Source: Methanomassiliicoccales archaeon (lineage in GTDB: Archaea > Thermoplasmatota > Thermoplasmata > Methanomassiliicoccales > JACIVX01). Taken from it: 64,000 nucleotides of DNA. The notes below the pieces were generated by a model, which searched no databases, had not been told where the DNA came from, and was given only the letters and a program-made list of their open reading frames with translations. The first letter of the stretch is position 1, and the number at the start of each line of letters is the position of its first letter. The stretch lies in assembly GCA_029907465.1 (NCBI GenBank), contig JARYLV010000002.1, positions 1-64,000 on the forward strand. Reading direction: 5' to 3'. Positions 1 through 8,063 of the stretch are shown one piece after another. The translations under genes were made by a program, and so were the position numbers.

Positions 1-1
1 A

Positions 2-85
2 GCAATGGAAAAGGAGAAGAAGGAAGTCGAATCGATTGCTGAGGCCACAAAAAAAGATAGGGATCGAAACATCCAGATCGATTAG
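2..85 (+). CDS. C-terminal tail of an unidentified protein (cut by window edge)
   Basis: Only the last 27 codons and a TAG stop are inside the window. The tail is rich in Lys, Glu and Asp and ends in NIQID, so it is a charged, probably disordered or helical end. The reading frame is open from base 2 with no internal stop. Nothing in so short a stretch identifies the family. It is followed by about 120 bases before the convergent cytochrome b5-like gene. Confidence 0.4.
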   Translation, partial: AMEKEKKEVESIAEATKKDRDRNIQID

Positions 86-209
86 AATGGAGGCAAGAGG
101 ACTCCCTCTTACCCAAACTAAACCATATCTGGACTAATCGACGGGGAATTGTGCTATCCAATAGGCATGGCTAGTTCAATATCTTCTTTCCTAAAATCCA
201 ATACCTCGA

Positions 210-446
210 TCAGTCTTCCTTCAATGTGCCTACAATAGGAAAACGCTCAAGAACATCTTCATCATGAGGCGCATCGCCGATCTCGTTTGTGAGATCCATA
301 CCAGCATAGTGTTCGAATTGATGCTCACCGTCTTCCCATAATGAGCTCTTCGTCACGTCATAAACTTTGCCCTTTACGGCAATGTACGCTGGTTTCCCAT
401 TTTTGCCGTTAAATTCTTTCAGCTCCTCGCGCGTAAAGACCTTCAT
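210..446 (-). CDS. Small cytochrome b5-like heme-binding protein
   Basis: A 78-residue stand-alone protein with the short cytochrome b5-like heme/steroid-binding fold seen in archaea and anaerobic bacteria. Visible signature: AYIAVKGKVYDVT near residues 20-32, W37, then WEDGEH and EHYAGMDLT with His42 and His46, and APHDEDVLERFPIVG with His61. These histidines are the likely heme-ligand candidates. There is no signal peptide or membrane segment, so it should be cytosolic. The family probably moves electrons or binds heme, but its physiological partner is not shown by the neighbours, which are a glycosyltransferase and an unidentified gene. Confidence 0.85.
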   Translation of the reverse strand: MKVFTREELKEFNGKNGKPAYIAVKGKVYDVTKSSLWEDGEHQFEHYAGMDLTNEIGDAPHDEDVLERFPIVGTLKED

Positions 447-477
447 AGTTAATTATAATAAACTCGCAATCTTAAAT

Positions 478-1683
478 CTATTGTTCCAGAACCCCAAGCG
501 AACGATAAACAGACCGAACTATCGGAGCGTATATTCGCCAGTCGTATTTTTCCTCTACAAGTCGCCTTCCTTCTTTACCGATGGAAATCGCGAGATCACG
601 ATTTTCGATCAATTCTCGGATCGCGCGGACAAAAGCACCAGTATCATCTGCGATCATGATATTGCGGCGGTTTTCGACCATCAATCCCTCACATCCAATC
701 GATGTTGAAACAACGGGTTTGCACATTGCGAGATATTCCAAAATCTTTATTCGCGTTCCGCTCCCAAAGCGAAGCGGTGCTATGCAGACATCCGCATTTC
801 TCAGGACTTCCTTGATATCAGGTACAATCCCTAGAAAATCAACATTTTCTCGGCCACATTCAACATTCGGAATTGGGCCGCCGACAATTTGGAATCGAAT
901 TCTTTGATCGAATCGTGGTGCTATCTCCTTTATAATAGTTTGGACAGCATCGATATTTGGAGAATAATCCAATCTCCCGACAAATACAATATTACGGGTC
1001 TCCTCATTTGTTTTTCTGAATCTCTCAACCGGGTACTCGGTAGCATCGATGCAGTTAGGTATCACGGTTATTTTCTTTTCAAGCTCGGGGTATGCACAGA
1101 CAATGTGACTCTTATCGACCTCGGAAGTCACAAAGACAGCGTCTGCAGCATCTAAGCATCGGAGTTCAAATCTCCTCGCTCTGTCTAATAGCCAGATGGC
1201 TGCTGTTTTTCGAATAAAACGGTTTCTACCAACCGCCCCTCTAAAAAAGGGGGAATCGAACATCCCATACTTCAAAAGATTCCAGTACACATTATGCTCG
1301 TCTAATATTACTGGTTTCTTGTGCTTATTTAATGAATTGGCAAGAAAGAATAGATCTAGGCTCTCTACCTGAAAAGCTCCAATTGTCTCTATCCTATCCA
1401 ATAATGTTGTTGAAATCTTCACACGATCATTTCTGTAATAGTTGAACAACCGCGAAATCTTCGTTCTTACACCCTCTGCCACCTCAATATGCGTGGAATG
1501 TGAATTTCTAATACCGTCAATAATCAAAGGTAATCTCAGATTCGCAGCCGGTTTATCAACATCATTTTCGATATGAAAAATCTCTATAGGCGAGAAACTT
1601 GAAATCATCTGCACGAGAGAGCGAACTCTAACGCCCCAACCACGATCAACTCTTGTCCCGAAGGATACTAAACCGACTGTCAT
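478..1683 (-). CDS. GT4-family glycosyltransferase
   Basis: A 401-residue GT-B fold glycosyltransferase, probably transferring a sugar from a nucleotide-sugar donor during glycan or glycolipid synthesis. Seen: an N-terminal acceptor domain with a glycine-bearing loop near residue 15; a linker at VIPNCID (207-213); FVGRLDYSPN (234-243), which opens the donor domain; and GSGTRIKILEYLA from 307, with the Glu (316) that contacts the donor in GT4 enzymes. There are no membrane segments. It stands alone between the cytochrome b5 and VIT1 genes, so substrate and pathway cannot be given. The start is the first ATG, next to the hydrophobic strand VGLVSFG typical of the family. Confidence 0.85.
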   Translation of the reverse strand: MTVGLVSFGTRVDRGWGVRVRSLVQMISSFSPIEIFHIENDVDKPAANLRLPLIIDGIRNSHSTHIEVAEGVRTKISRLFNYYRNDRVKISTTLLDRIETIGAFQVESLDLFFLANSLNKHKKPVILDEHNVYWNLLKYGMFDSPFFRGAVGRNRFIRKTAAIWLLDRARRFELRCLDAADAVFVTSEVDKSHIVCAYPELEKKITVIPNCIDATEYPVERFRKTNEETRNIVFVGRLDYSPNIDAVQTIIKEIAPRFDQRIRFQIVGGPIPNVECGRENVDFLGIVPDIKEVLRNADVCIAPLRFGSGTRIKILEYLAMCKPVVSTSIGCEGLMVENRRNIMIADDTGAFVRAIRELIENRDLAISIGKEGRRLVEEKYDWRIYAPIVRSVYRSLGVLEQ

Positions 1684-1758
1684 CTACTTTCATTAGAACA
1701 ATAAGAATGGTGGTATTTCAATGAATGGATCGAAGAAACATCACTCAGACCATTTCAA

Positions 1759-2637
1759 CTATAGATTAATATTAAATAGTTCTCTCACAACGAATCCAAT
1801 AGCAAATGTCAATGCAGCGATGCCCAGACTTAATCCGGCCATTTCCACAAATCGCCTTTTGAAGGGGAGATCTTTTGCGATTGATATGTAATATGTAAAA
1901 ATGAAAATCACTATGATCGCATTAAGAATCGTAACTGAGAGCGCAACGAGAGAACTGCTGAACAATAAAAAAGGAATGATAAGCAAAAAAACCGTCAGCA
2001 TATAAGCAATCGTCGTATATCCTGAAGCCCTCATTGGATTCTTGCCATCATTATCCGCTTTTGTTGAAAGATATTCAGAAATCCCCATTGAAAAGGAGGC
2101 AGCAATCCCAGCAATCAATCCGGCCATTGCAATAATCTTTGTTTTTTCGAATGCGAGAGTAAATCCAGCTAGTGTGCCAGTCAGCTCAACCAAAGCATCG
2201 TTCAACCCCAAGACAATAGAGCCTGTATACTTCAATCGGTCTTCATCGATTAATGATATCAAGAGACTTTCGTGACGATCTTCATCTTCGATTATGTCTT
2301 TGACTTCTGGCATCAGATTTGATATTTTTTTATAAACGTCTTCAGCGCTGCGCTCATTTTTTTCCATCAGTTTTAATGCAAACGTTAAACCAAATATTTT
2401 TGATAAAAGGCAATATTTTGCAACCTGGTATTTATTAGGGAATGTATCTTTCCCAATTAGGGTTTTCAAGAATCTGTAATGTGTCAATTCGTCGTTTGCA
2501 ATCTCTTCCAATATTTTTCGATTATTTTCGCTTTTGCAGGTTTTTGCCAGTGTCTTGTAAACACAGTACTCAGTGATTTCTGTTCTTTGTGCTCGATTCA
2601 AAATCTTGGACATTTCGAGTTTAGAGTTTTCGTTCAT
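1759..2637 (-). CDS. Ferritin-like (rubrerythrin) domain fused to VIT1/CCC1 transporter
   Basis: A 292-residue fusion. The first ~130 residues are a ferritin-like/rubrerythrin helical bundle with metal-ligand-type motifs: EITEY near 19-23, EEIANDELTHYRF near 45-57, and EDEDRHESLL near 120. The rest is a VIT1/CCC1-type membrane protein with LNDALVELTGTLAGF and AGLIAGIAASFSMGISEYLS, then further hydrophobic helices. VIT1 relatives move Fe2+ or Mn2+ across membranes. The bacterial fusion MbfA exports iron, so iron export or homeostasis is the best inference. It is monocistronic here. The feoB uptake system lies 17 kb away in the same window. Confidence 0.88.
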   Translation of the reverse strand: MNENSKLEMSKILNRAQRTEITEYCVYKTLAKTCKSENNRKILEEIANDELTHYRFLKTLIGKDTFPNKYQVAKYCLLSKIFGLTFALKLMEKNERSAEDVYKKISNLMPEVKDIIEDEDRHESLLISLIDEDRLKYTGSIVLGLNDALVELTGTLAGFTLAFEKTKIIAMAGLIAGIAASFSMGISEYLSTKADNDGKNPMRASGYTTIAYMLTVFLLIIPFLLFSSSLVALSVTILNAIIVIFIFTYYISIAKDLPFKRRFVEMAGLSLGIAALTFAIGFVVRELFNINL

Positions 2638-2748
2638 GAACGCCAGTCAACATGGATAATTCCTCTCAAATACATTGCGTGCGAACCATCGCAAATTGAA
2701 AAGTTTTGCACTCATCCTTGTGATATTTTGTTCGGTTCTTCTTCCCCG

Positions 2749-4017
2749 TCAATAAGCTAGCCGTATCCTGACCGAATCAGCATGCGCATAAAGACCTTCT
2801 GCTCTCGCTATCTCTATAACAGTATCTGCGATCAAACCTAGGCCTTCTCTTGAGAGCGATTGCACGAATGAAGCCTTACAAAAATGACGGATATCAAGCC
2901 CAGAATAGATAGCTGCATAACCACCTGTCGGGAGAACGTGATTCGGTCCAGATGCATAGTCTCCGCAAGCAACTGCGGAATAAGAGCCGACGAAGATGGA
3001 ACCTGCATTGTGAACCATATCGACTAGCGATTCTGGGTTCTTTGTTTGGATTGATAGATGCTCGGGAGCAATTTTATCAACAATGGCCACAGCTTCCTCT
3101 AAGTTCCTAACAAGAATAGCTCCCATGTTCTTCAAAGCGTCCTGAATAATTTTCTTTCTTTCTGCTTTTTGAACCATCTCAATTATCAAGCGCTCCACAT
3201 TCACCAGCAATTCCTTATCCAAAGAGATAAGGAAACACATGGCATTTGGGTCATGTTCCGCTTGAGCTATGATATCAGCCGCAACGAATTGCGGACATGA
3301 GGTTTCATCTGCGATCACAACGATATCGGATGGACCAGCTGGAAAATCGATTCCGACTCGATCCATAACAAGGAGTTTAGCGGTCGTCACAAATATGTTG
3401 CCTGGACCAACAATCTTCTGTACTGGTCTAATACTCTCAGTCCCGAACGCCATCGCAGCTATTGCCTGAGCCCCGCCGATCTTGTACACCTCGTCGACGC
3501 CAGCAATTTCCAACGCAGCGAGCGTTGTATCGCTTACAGGAGGAGGTGAGCAACAACAGACTTCGTTTACGCCAGCAACCCTCGCTGGAACGACGCACAT
3601 CAGCGCTGTTGAGGGATAAGACGCTTTTCCACCAGGGATATATGCACCAATGCGTCTTAACGGAGTGAGTTTCATACCTAAAGAGATTCCCTTATCCACT
3701 TCTTTGAACCAGGACTGTCCTTCTAGCTGCATTTGATGAAATCGTTCAATGCGTAATTTTGCAATTTCTAGAGCTCGCATGAGTGATGGAGGAATATTTC
3801 TGAGGGCTCTTCTTCGCTCTTCTTTACTGACTTCGATCGACTCAATCTTTATCCCATCAAATCTCTCAGTCAATTCGATAAGCGCCTTGTTGCCCCCATT
3901 CTTCACTGCATCGAGGATTTCCATCACAGATGTCTTAACTACCCCAAATTTCTCACTTCTCTTCTTGAGCCACGCATCTAAATCAAGGGGCTGCCACATA
4001 AATCCCAGAACAACCAT
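2749..4017 (-). CDS. hisD: Histidinol dehydrogenase
   Basis: HisD catalyses the two NAD-dependent oxidations of L-histidinol to L-histidine, the last step of histidine synthesis, in the cytosol. The 422-residue length matches the family (about 430). Seen: PGGKASYPST, GPSDIVVIAD, AQAEHDPNA, IAPEHLS, ACGDYASGPNHVLPTGG and the late GLDIRHF. These carry the Zn-binding and catalytic Glu/His residues of the family. No other his gene is in the window, so it is an orphan here. An AT-rich TATA-like run lies about 30 bases upstream of the start near 4046-4056. An in-frame ATG six codons in is an alternative start. Confidence 0.95.
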   Translation of the reverse strand: MVVLGFMWQPLDLDAWLKKRSEKFGVVKTSVMEILDAVKNGGNKALIELTERFDGIKIESIEVSKEERRRALRNIPPSLMRALEIAKLRIERFHQMQLEGQSWFKEVDKGISLGMKLTPLRRIGAYIPGGKASYPSTALMCVVPARVAGVNEVCCCSPPPVSDTTLAALEIAGVDEVYKIGGAQAIAAMAFGTESIRPVQKIVGPGNIFVTTAKLLVMDRVGIDFPAGPSDIVVIADETSCPQFVAADIIAQAEHDPNAMCFLISLDKELLVNVERLIIEMVQKAERKKIIQDALKNMGAILVRNLEEAVAIVDKIAPEHLSIQTKNPESLVDMVHNAGSIFVGSYSAVACGDYASGPNHVLPTGGYAAIYSGLDIRHFCKASFVQSLSREGLGLIADTVIEIARAEGLYAHADSVRIRLAY

Positions 4018-4208
4018 CGAGTACTTCTGGTTTTTCCAGTGAATAATCGTTATATATTTTAATACATGATCCTTGGGTGTCTTGAAATTGATGATTGAGA
4101 CCTATAATAACCTCTGATTGTGATTAAATCTTTTCTAAAAAATAAAATCTTATTATTTTCTAACCTGAACCTCATCGCATGGTGATGGTATGACCAGACA
4201 AAAAGGAA

Positions 4209-4216
4209 TTTATAGA
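4209..4216 (+). promoter_or_regulatory. TATA-like element of the ferredoxin gene
   Basis: TTTATAGA lies 33-40 bases before the ferredoxin ATG, with a GAGGT ribosome-binding site at 4238-4242, six bases before the start. The spacing fits an archaeal TATA box with a short 5' leader. No transcription data support it. Confidence 0.45.
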
Positions 4217-4248
4217 CCTTTTCAATTACAAGCCGCAGAGGTATCATT

Positions 4249-4425
4249 ATGGTCGCGAAAGTGAACGCAGATGAATGCGTCGGATGTGGAGCTTGCGCTG
4301 ATGTTTGTCCGCAGGAATGCATTGAAGTCGAGGATGTGGCGATCGTTGACGAGTCAAAGTGCCTCGATTGTGGTTCCTGCGCCGATGAATGCCCGAACAA
4401 CTGTATCACAATCGAAAAGAAATGA
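4249..4425 (+). CDS. Short 2x[4Fe-4S] ferredoxin
   Basis: A 58-residue protein with two full clusters of the bacterial/clostridial ferredoxin kind: CVGCGACADVCP at residues 10-21 and CLDCGSCADECP at 38-49, each C-x2-C-x2-C-x3-C-P. It is a soluble low-potential electron carrier. Likely partners in this window are the KOR complex and the FNR-type flavoprotein at 5311-6246, though neither is in the same transcript. A GAGGT site six bases before the ATG fixes the start. The gene stands alone between divergent hisD and the co-directional PrsW gene 136 bases downstream. Confidence 0.92.
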   Translation: MVAKVNADECVGCGACADVCPQECIEVEDVAIVDESKCLDCGSCADECPNNCITIEKK

Positions 4426-4561
4426 AACGATCATCCATCACCCTATATCAAAATCATTTTTTCCATTAGGAATAAATCCAAACTTCAAAATCTTTCATGA
4501 CGTCATCATTTCTATTTTTTAACGATTAACATATAAATATCTGATCGCAATTCAGATATCA

Positions 4562-5302
4562 GTGGCATTAACACAGATACTTCAATTGATCATACTGATT
4601 TTCGCAGCAGTTGTTCCTTCCCTGATTTTCCTTTCATGGTTCAGATCTGCAAGTACCGGCAAAAGGGAATCCTGGTTGCAGCTATTGATTTTATTTCTTT
4701 ATGGAGCAATTATCGCCGTTGTTATTGCCATCTTAATTGAACTCCTCGCAATTACTCTACTCCTCAGCCCAGTTTTTAGAGAATACGAGATTCTTTCTAG
4801 GAATCCTTCACTCTTGTCACTCATTATTGTAGTGGTCATTGCTCCTTTCGCTGAGGAATTTGCAAAAATGCTAGGTTTACTCAAGTCGTCGACGAAATTA
4901 CGACAAACGAAAAGCGGATTCGTATTTGGCGCAGCGACGGGATTGGGGTTTGCCGCGACAGAAAATCTCCTTTACGAGAGCGTCGCGATGGCTGAGGGGG
5001 GCGTTTTAATGTTCCTAACAGTCGCCCTATTGCGCAGCTACTCTTCAGCACTTTTGCATGGGTCTGCAACGTCGATTGTTGGCTATGGTGTTGCAAAGAA
5101 GAGATTTGAAGGAAAATCGATAACTCCATATTACTTGTTTGCCGTGATGATGCATGGGGCTTTTAACCTACTCGTCTCTCTCGGTGGACTTTTTGATGAC
5201 AATCGTTCGATTATCGTTAGTGGTTTTGGTCTGTTTCTTTCTTTTGTCCTTGTTCTACTCGCGATTAAATTCATTAATTCAAAATTAAATAAAAAGATCT
5301 GA
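4562..5302 (+). CDS. PrsW-family intramembrane metalloprotease
   Basis: A 246-residue polytopic membrane protein with all four PrsW signatures: FAEEFAK (E-E-x3-K), GAATGLGFAATENLLY (the second Glu), HGSATSIVGYG and HGAFNLL. These Glu and His residues are thought to bind the catalytic metal within the membrane. About eight hydrophobic segments are visible. Bacterial PrsW cleaves an anti-sigma factor; archaeal substrates are unknown. The start is GTG, preceded closely by AT-rich sequence at 4526-4560 with little room for a leader, so the message may be almost leaderless. The convergent FNR-like gene ends nine bases after its stop. Confidence 0.85.
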   Translation: MALTQILQLIILIFAAVVPSLIFLSWFRSASTGKRESWLQLLILFLYGAIIAVVIAILIELLAITLLLSPVFREYEILSRNPSLLSLIIVVVIAPFAEEFAKMLGLLKSSTKLRQTKSGFVFGAATGLGFAATENLLYESVAMAEGGVLMFLTVALLRSYSSALLHGSATSIVGYGVAKKRFEGKSITPYYLFAVMMHGAFNLLVSLGGLFDDNRSIIVSGFGLFLSFVLVLLAIKFINSKLNKKI

Positions 5303-5310
5303 GACGCGAG

Positions 5311-6246
5311 CTATGACCAATAGGGCTTCATGATATACTTGTAAGCACTATTCGCAGCTGTTGCCGCCTCCCCACAAGCCGTAACTATCTGCTTGTATTT
5401 TCCCCTGTAGGTCACGACATCCCCGCATGCGAATACGCCTGGACGCGAGGTACGCATGGCCGTGTCCACCTTGATCAAGTTGTCTTCCAGTTCCACATTC
5501 CATCTCTGAATATCTTTTAGATCCGGGGTATAACCAATATTGATAACAACCACGTCGACGTCGAGGCTCACCTTTCGGTCGCCCCCAACCTTGATCGTAA
5601 CGCTGTTCACAGTTTGATCTCCTTTAATTTCCTCGAGTTCAGCGTTGAGTATTGTCTTTATACTTGATCGCTTCACTTTTTCAATAACAGACTCATCAGC
5701 TCTGAATTCGTTTCGTCGATGCACGATATATGTCTCCGCCACTTCAGATGCGATGAGAGCCATTTCTAGGGCGCTATTACCACCACCAACGAAAAGAACA
5801 CGCTTATCGACGAGGCTTTCCTTATCGGGAATTTTATAGAAAACCCCTTTATTCTCGAATTGATCCTCCCCTGGAATACCAAGCGTCTTTGGTTTGAAAA
5901 GCCCGATACCAGCGGCAATAATGACCGCCTTAGTCTCGTACTGCTGTTTGTCCGTGACAACGAGCAGTCGTCCGTCCTTCTCAAGGATATCATGGGCCAT
6001 TTCGTTCTCATGAAGCTCACAACCCATACTCAATGCATGTGTAACCATTCTCTTCGCGAGCTTTTCGGCCTGTGTTAGGACGCAACCTGGATAATTCTCA
6101 ATTCCTTTATCCGGATAAAGCGAGACCAATTGTCCACCGGCGCTGCCAGCTTCCAGGATCAGTGTCTTTAACTTGCGAGAACGCGCGTAAATTCCAGCCG
6201 TCAATCCAGCAGGTCCTGCACCAATGATGATTAAGTCGTAGGTCAT
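5311..6246 (-). CDS. Thioredoxin reductase-like ferredoxin/flavodoxin-NADP reductase
   Basis: A 311-residue FAD/NAD(P)-dependent flavoprotein of the thioredoxin reductase fold. Seen: FAD-binding GAGPAGLTAGIYA at 9-21, the ATG-like AAGIG motif, NAD(P)-binding GGGNSALEMA and the late GVFACGDVV. The redox CxxC of true thioredoxin reductases is missing: the matching stretch reads NKGVFYKIPDKESL with no cysteine. That pattern belongs to the YumC-like ferredoxin-NADP reductases (EC 1.18.1.2), so it probably exchanges electrons between ferredoxin and NADP(H) rather than reducing thioredoxin. It is convergent with the PrsW gene and divergent from the macro-domain gene. Confidence 0.85.
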   Translation of the reverse strand: MTYDLIIIGAGPAGLTAGIYARSRKLKTLILEAGSAGGQLVSLYPDKGIENYPGCVLTQAEKLAKRMVTHALSMGCELHENEMAHDILEKDGRLLVVTDKQQYETKAVIIAAGIGLFKPKTLGIPGEDQFENKGVFYKIPDKESLVDKRVLFVGGGNSALEMALIASEVAETYIVHRRNEFRADESVIEKVKRSSIKTILNAELEEIKGDQTVNSVTIKVGGDRKVSLDVDVVVINIGYTPDLKDIQRWNVELEDNLIKVDTAMRTSRPGVFACGDVVTYRGKYKQIVTACGEAATAANSAYKYIMKPYWS

Positions 6247-6365
6247 CTCTGATTGTGAATGACTTTCTCAACATAAGCATTTCTTTCTTCAAGGGAGGGG
6301 ATCTATTCTCTCTTGGTGCTTAAAGGGAGATATTCTTACATATATTCGCAGAAATAGAGGTTTTT

Positions 6366-6893
6366 ATGCAAAAGACGATCAAGGGAACTACCCTGAGAGT
6401 AGTTAGAGGCGATATCACCGAGATGGACACAGAAGCGATCGTTAATGCTGCAAACAATAGACTATGGATGGGTGCTGGCGTAGCTGGTGCAATTAAGAGA
6501 AAAGGTGGAAAAGAAATTGAGGAGGAGGCGGTGTCAAAAGGTCCGATTCCAGTTGGCGAAGCAATAGTCACTGGAGCTGGCCGGCTGAAAGCGAGGTATG
6601 TAATACATGCTGCCGGCATGGGCCAGGACTTGAAAACAGACGCCATGAAGATCGCTTCATGCACTTTAGCGAGCCTAAAAAGAGCAGATGAACTCGGGAT
6701 CGAGAGCATATCTTTCCCCGCAATAGGAACCGGTGTAGGAGGTTTTTCTATTGATGAGGCTGCCGAAGTGATGATTAACACGGTAATTGACTACATAAAG
6801 AAAGGTACAGGCTTGCAGTTGATTCAATTTGTATTATTTGATGAGGATGCGAAGAAAGCCTTCGAAAAAGTTCTTTCGAGAGTAGAGGATTGA
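6366..6893 (+). CDS. Macro-domain ADP-ribose-derivative hydrolase
   Basis: A 175-residue single macro domain of the MacroD/Appr1p-processing type. Seen: GDITEMDTEAIVNAANN, the glycine loop GAGVAGAI, VGEAIVTGAG, YVIHAAGM and FPAIGTGVGGF. These loops hold the adenine, distal ribose and phosphates of ADP-ribose. Known activities are hydrolysis of ADP-ribose 1''-phosphate, O-acetyl-ADP-ribose and protein mono-ADP-ribose. The stop is separated by one base from the ATG of the 2H phosphoesterase gene, so the two are cotranscribed and probably translationally coupled. A purine-rich stretch, AAATAGAGG, precedes the ATG. Confidence 0.9.
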   Translation: MQKTIKGTTLRVVRGDITEMDTEAIVNAANNRLWMGAGVAGAIKRKGGKEIEEEAVSKGPIPVGEAIVTGAGRLKARYVIHAAGMGQDLKTDAMKIASCTLASLKRADELGIESISFPAIGTGVGGFSIDEAAEVMINTVIDYIKKGTGLQLIQFVLFDEDAKKAFEKVLSRVED

Positions 6894-6894
6894 A

Positions 6895-7452
6895 ATGGCG
6901 AGATTTAGGGGTTTCATCGCGGTTGACCTAGAGACTAATGAGAAAATAACGAAAATCCTCAGAGAGCTTAAGACAACTCTGCCATCGCTCAAAATAGTTG
7001 ATCAAACAAACATGCATATCACCTTGAAATTCCTCGGAGATACTGATGACTCACAAATTCCGAGTATCATGGAAATTATTCAAAAGGCGACCGAAGGAAT
7101 GAGGCCATTTACAATCTCACTGGTAGGGACTGGCGCTTTTCCATCGAAATCGAAAATTCGTGTGATCTGGATTGGAATTAAGGATGCTGGACAGCTTGCT
7201 GTTATCGCAAAAAAAATCGATGAAGAATTACATTCGCTTGAATTTGAAAAGGAGAAGAGGGAATTTAGTCCTCATCTGACTCTTGCAAGGACAAAAGAGG
7301 TTACCTCATCCACGAAAATAGAGAAGCTTATAGACAAATACAGTAAGGAAGAATTTGGGGAAGAGGTAGTACGGTCGATCAGATTGAAGAAGTCTGTATT
7401 GACGCCAAAAGGACCTATTTATAGCACCATTGATGAAGTAAATTTGGCTTGA
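6895..7452 (+). CDS. thpR: RNA 2',3'-cyclic phosphodiesterase (2H superfamily)
   Basis: A 185-residue LigT/ThpR-type 2H phosphoesterase. The two diagnostic H-x-T-L motifs are visible: HITLKFLG near 41 and HLTLART near 126. Family members open 2',3'-cyclic phosphates to 2'-phosphates, and some ligate tRNA half-molecules in vitro; eukaryotic relatives open ADP-ribose 1'',2''-cyclic phosphate. It follows the macro-domain gene by one base, which suggests a joint role in nucleotide by-product clearance. The usual length is 180-190. The end is followed by about 125 bases before the pilin-like cassette. Confidence 0.92.
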   Translation: MARFRGFIAVDLETNEKITKILRELKTTLPSLKIVDQTNMHITLKFLGDTDDSQIPSIMEIIQKATEGMRPFTISLVGTGAFPSKSKIRVIWIGIKDAGQLAVIAKKIDEELHSLEFEKEKREFSPHLTLARTKEVTSSTKIEKLIDKYSKEEFGEEVVRSIRLKKSVLTPKGPIYSTIDEVNLA

Positions 7453-7577
7453 ACGATGCAGTTTGATTTATTGGGGGGTTTTCAAGCAAAACTGCCCTGA
7501 GACTTTATCGGAGTTATATTAGAAGTACTGATATCATTATTATCTTTTTTTGCCCCATCCAATCTCCGTGATACGAT

Positions 7578-8057
7578 ATGAAATTAAGGGGCAAGAAAAT
7601 CAAAAAAGATGCAGAAGGGGGCATTGAGGGTCTCCCATTGCAGCTGATCCTGATGGTGGTCATTGCTGGCATCGGGATGACAATGATCCTTGGTTGGATG
7701 ACCGGACTCGAAGCACCAAAAAGCATTGGTGCTGTTTATGCGTCACCTAGCGAGATCGTCGTTTCTGACGAAAATTCCGATGGATTGTACGAAAGGAGCG
7801 ATTTGACGCTCACGATCACTGTCGTCGATCAGAACGGAGATCCGATTCCAGGTGCCTCGGTAGTCCTCCAGGGAGCGAATATCGCCTTTGAGGATGGAAG
7901 GACAGCCCACGGCATAACGGATGCATCAGGAAAGGTCAAACTCAGTCAACTCTCAGTCTCACAGAGCGGTACGGCGGTCGGGTTCGTCACTGTGACTGTT
8001 GCAAAAAGCGGATATGGGACAGATTCGAGCCTCACGATACCAGTCATATCTGAGTGA
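7578..8057 (+). CDS. Pilin-like secreted protein with Ig-like (CNA-B type) domain
   Basis: A 159-residue protein with a charged start (lysine-rich, residues 1-11), then GGIEGLPLQL and one hydrophobic helix to about residue 42. This layout resembles prepilin/archaellin-type signal peptides cut before the helix. The remaining ~110 residues form a beta-rich domain: YERSDLTLTITVVDQNGDPIPGASV and ITDASGKVKLSQL are typical of Big_1/carboxypeptidase-regulatory Ig-like folds on cell surfaces. The next gene starts six bases later and shares the EGLPL motif, so the pair are probably subunits of one surface structure. No exact family is recognised. Confidence 0.65.
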   Translation: MKLRGKKIKKDAEGGIEGLPLQLILMVVIAGIGMTMILGWMTGLEAPKSIGAVYASPSEIVVSDENSDGLYERSDLTLTITVVDQNGDPIPGASVVLQGANIAFEDGRTAHGITDASGKVKLSQLSVSQSGTAVGFVTVTVAKSGYGTDSSLTIPVISE

Positions 8058-8063
8058 ATCGAC

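Noticed and set aside
1160-1185. tRNA-like TTCAAATC string in the glycosyltransferase gene
   Set aside because: No acceptor stem or anticodon arm pairs around it; it lies in a conserved coding region.
4059-4409. Minus-strand frame of 116 residues over the ferredoxin
   Set aside because: It is the reverse of the real ferredoxin gene, whose clusters are intact on the plus strand; the minus frame is Ser/His/Thr-rich with no family pattern.
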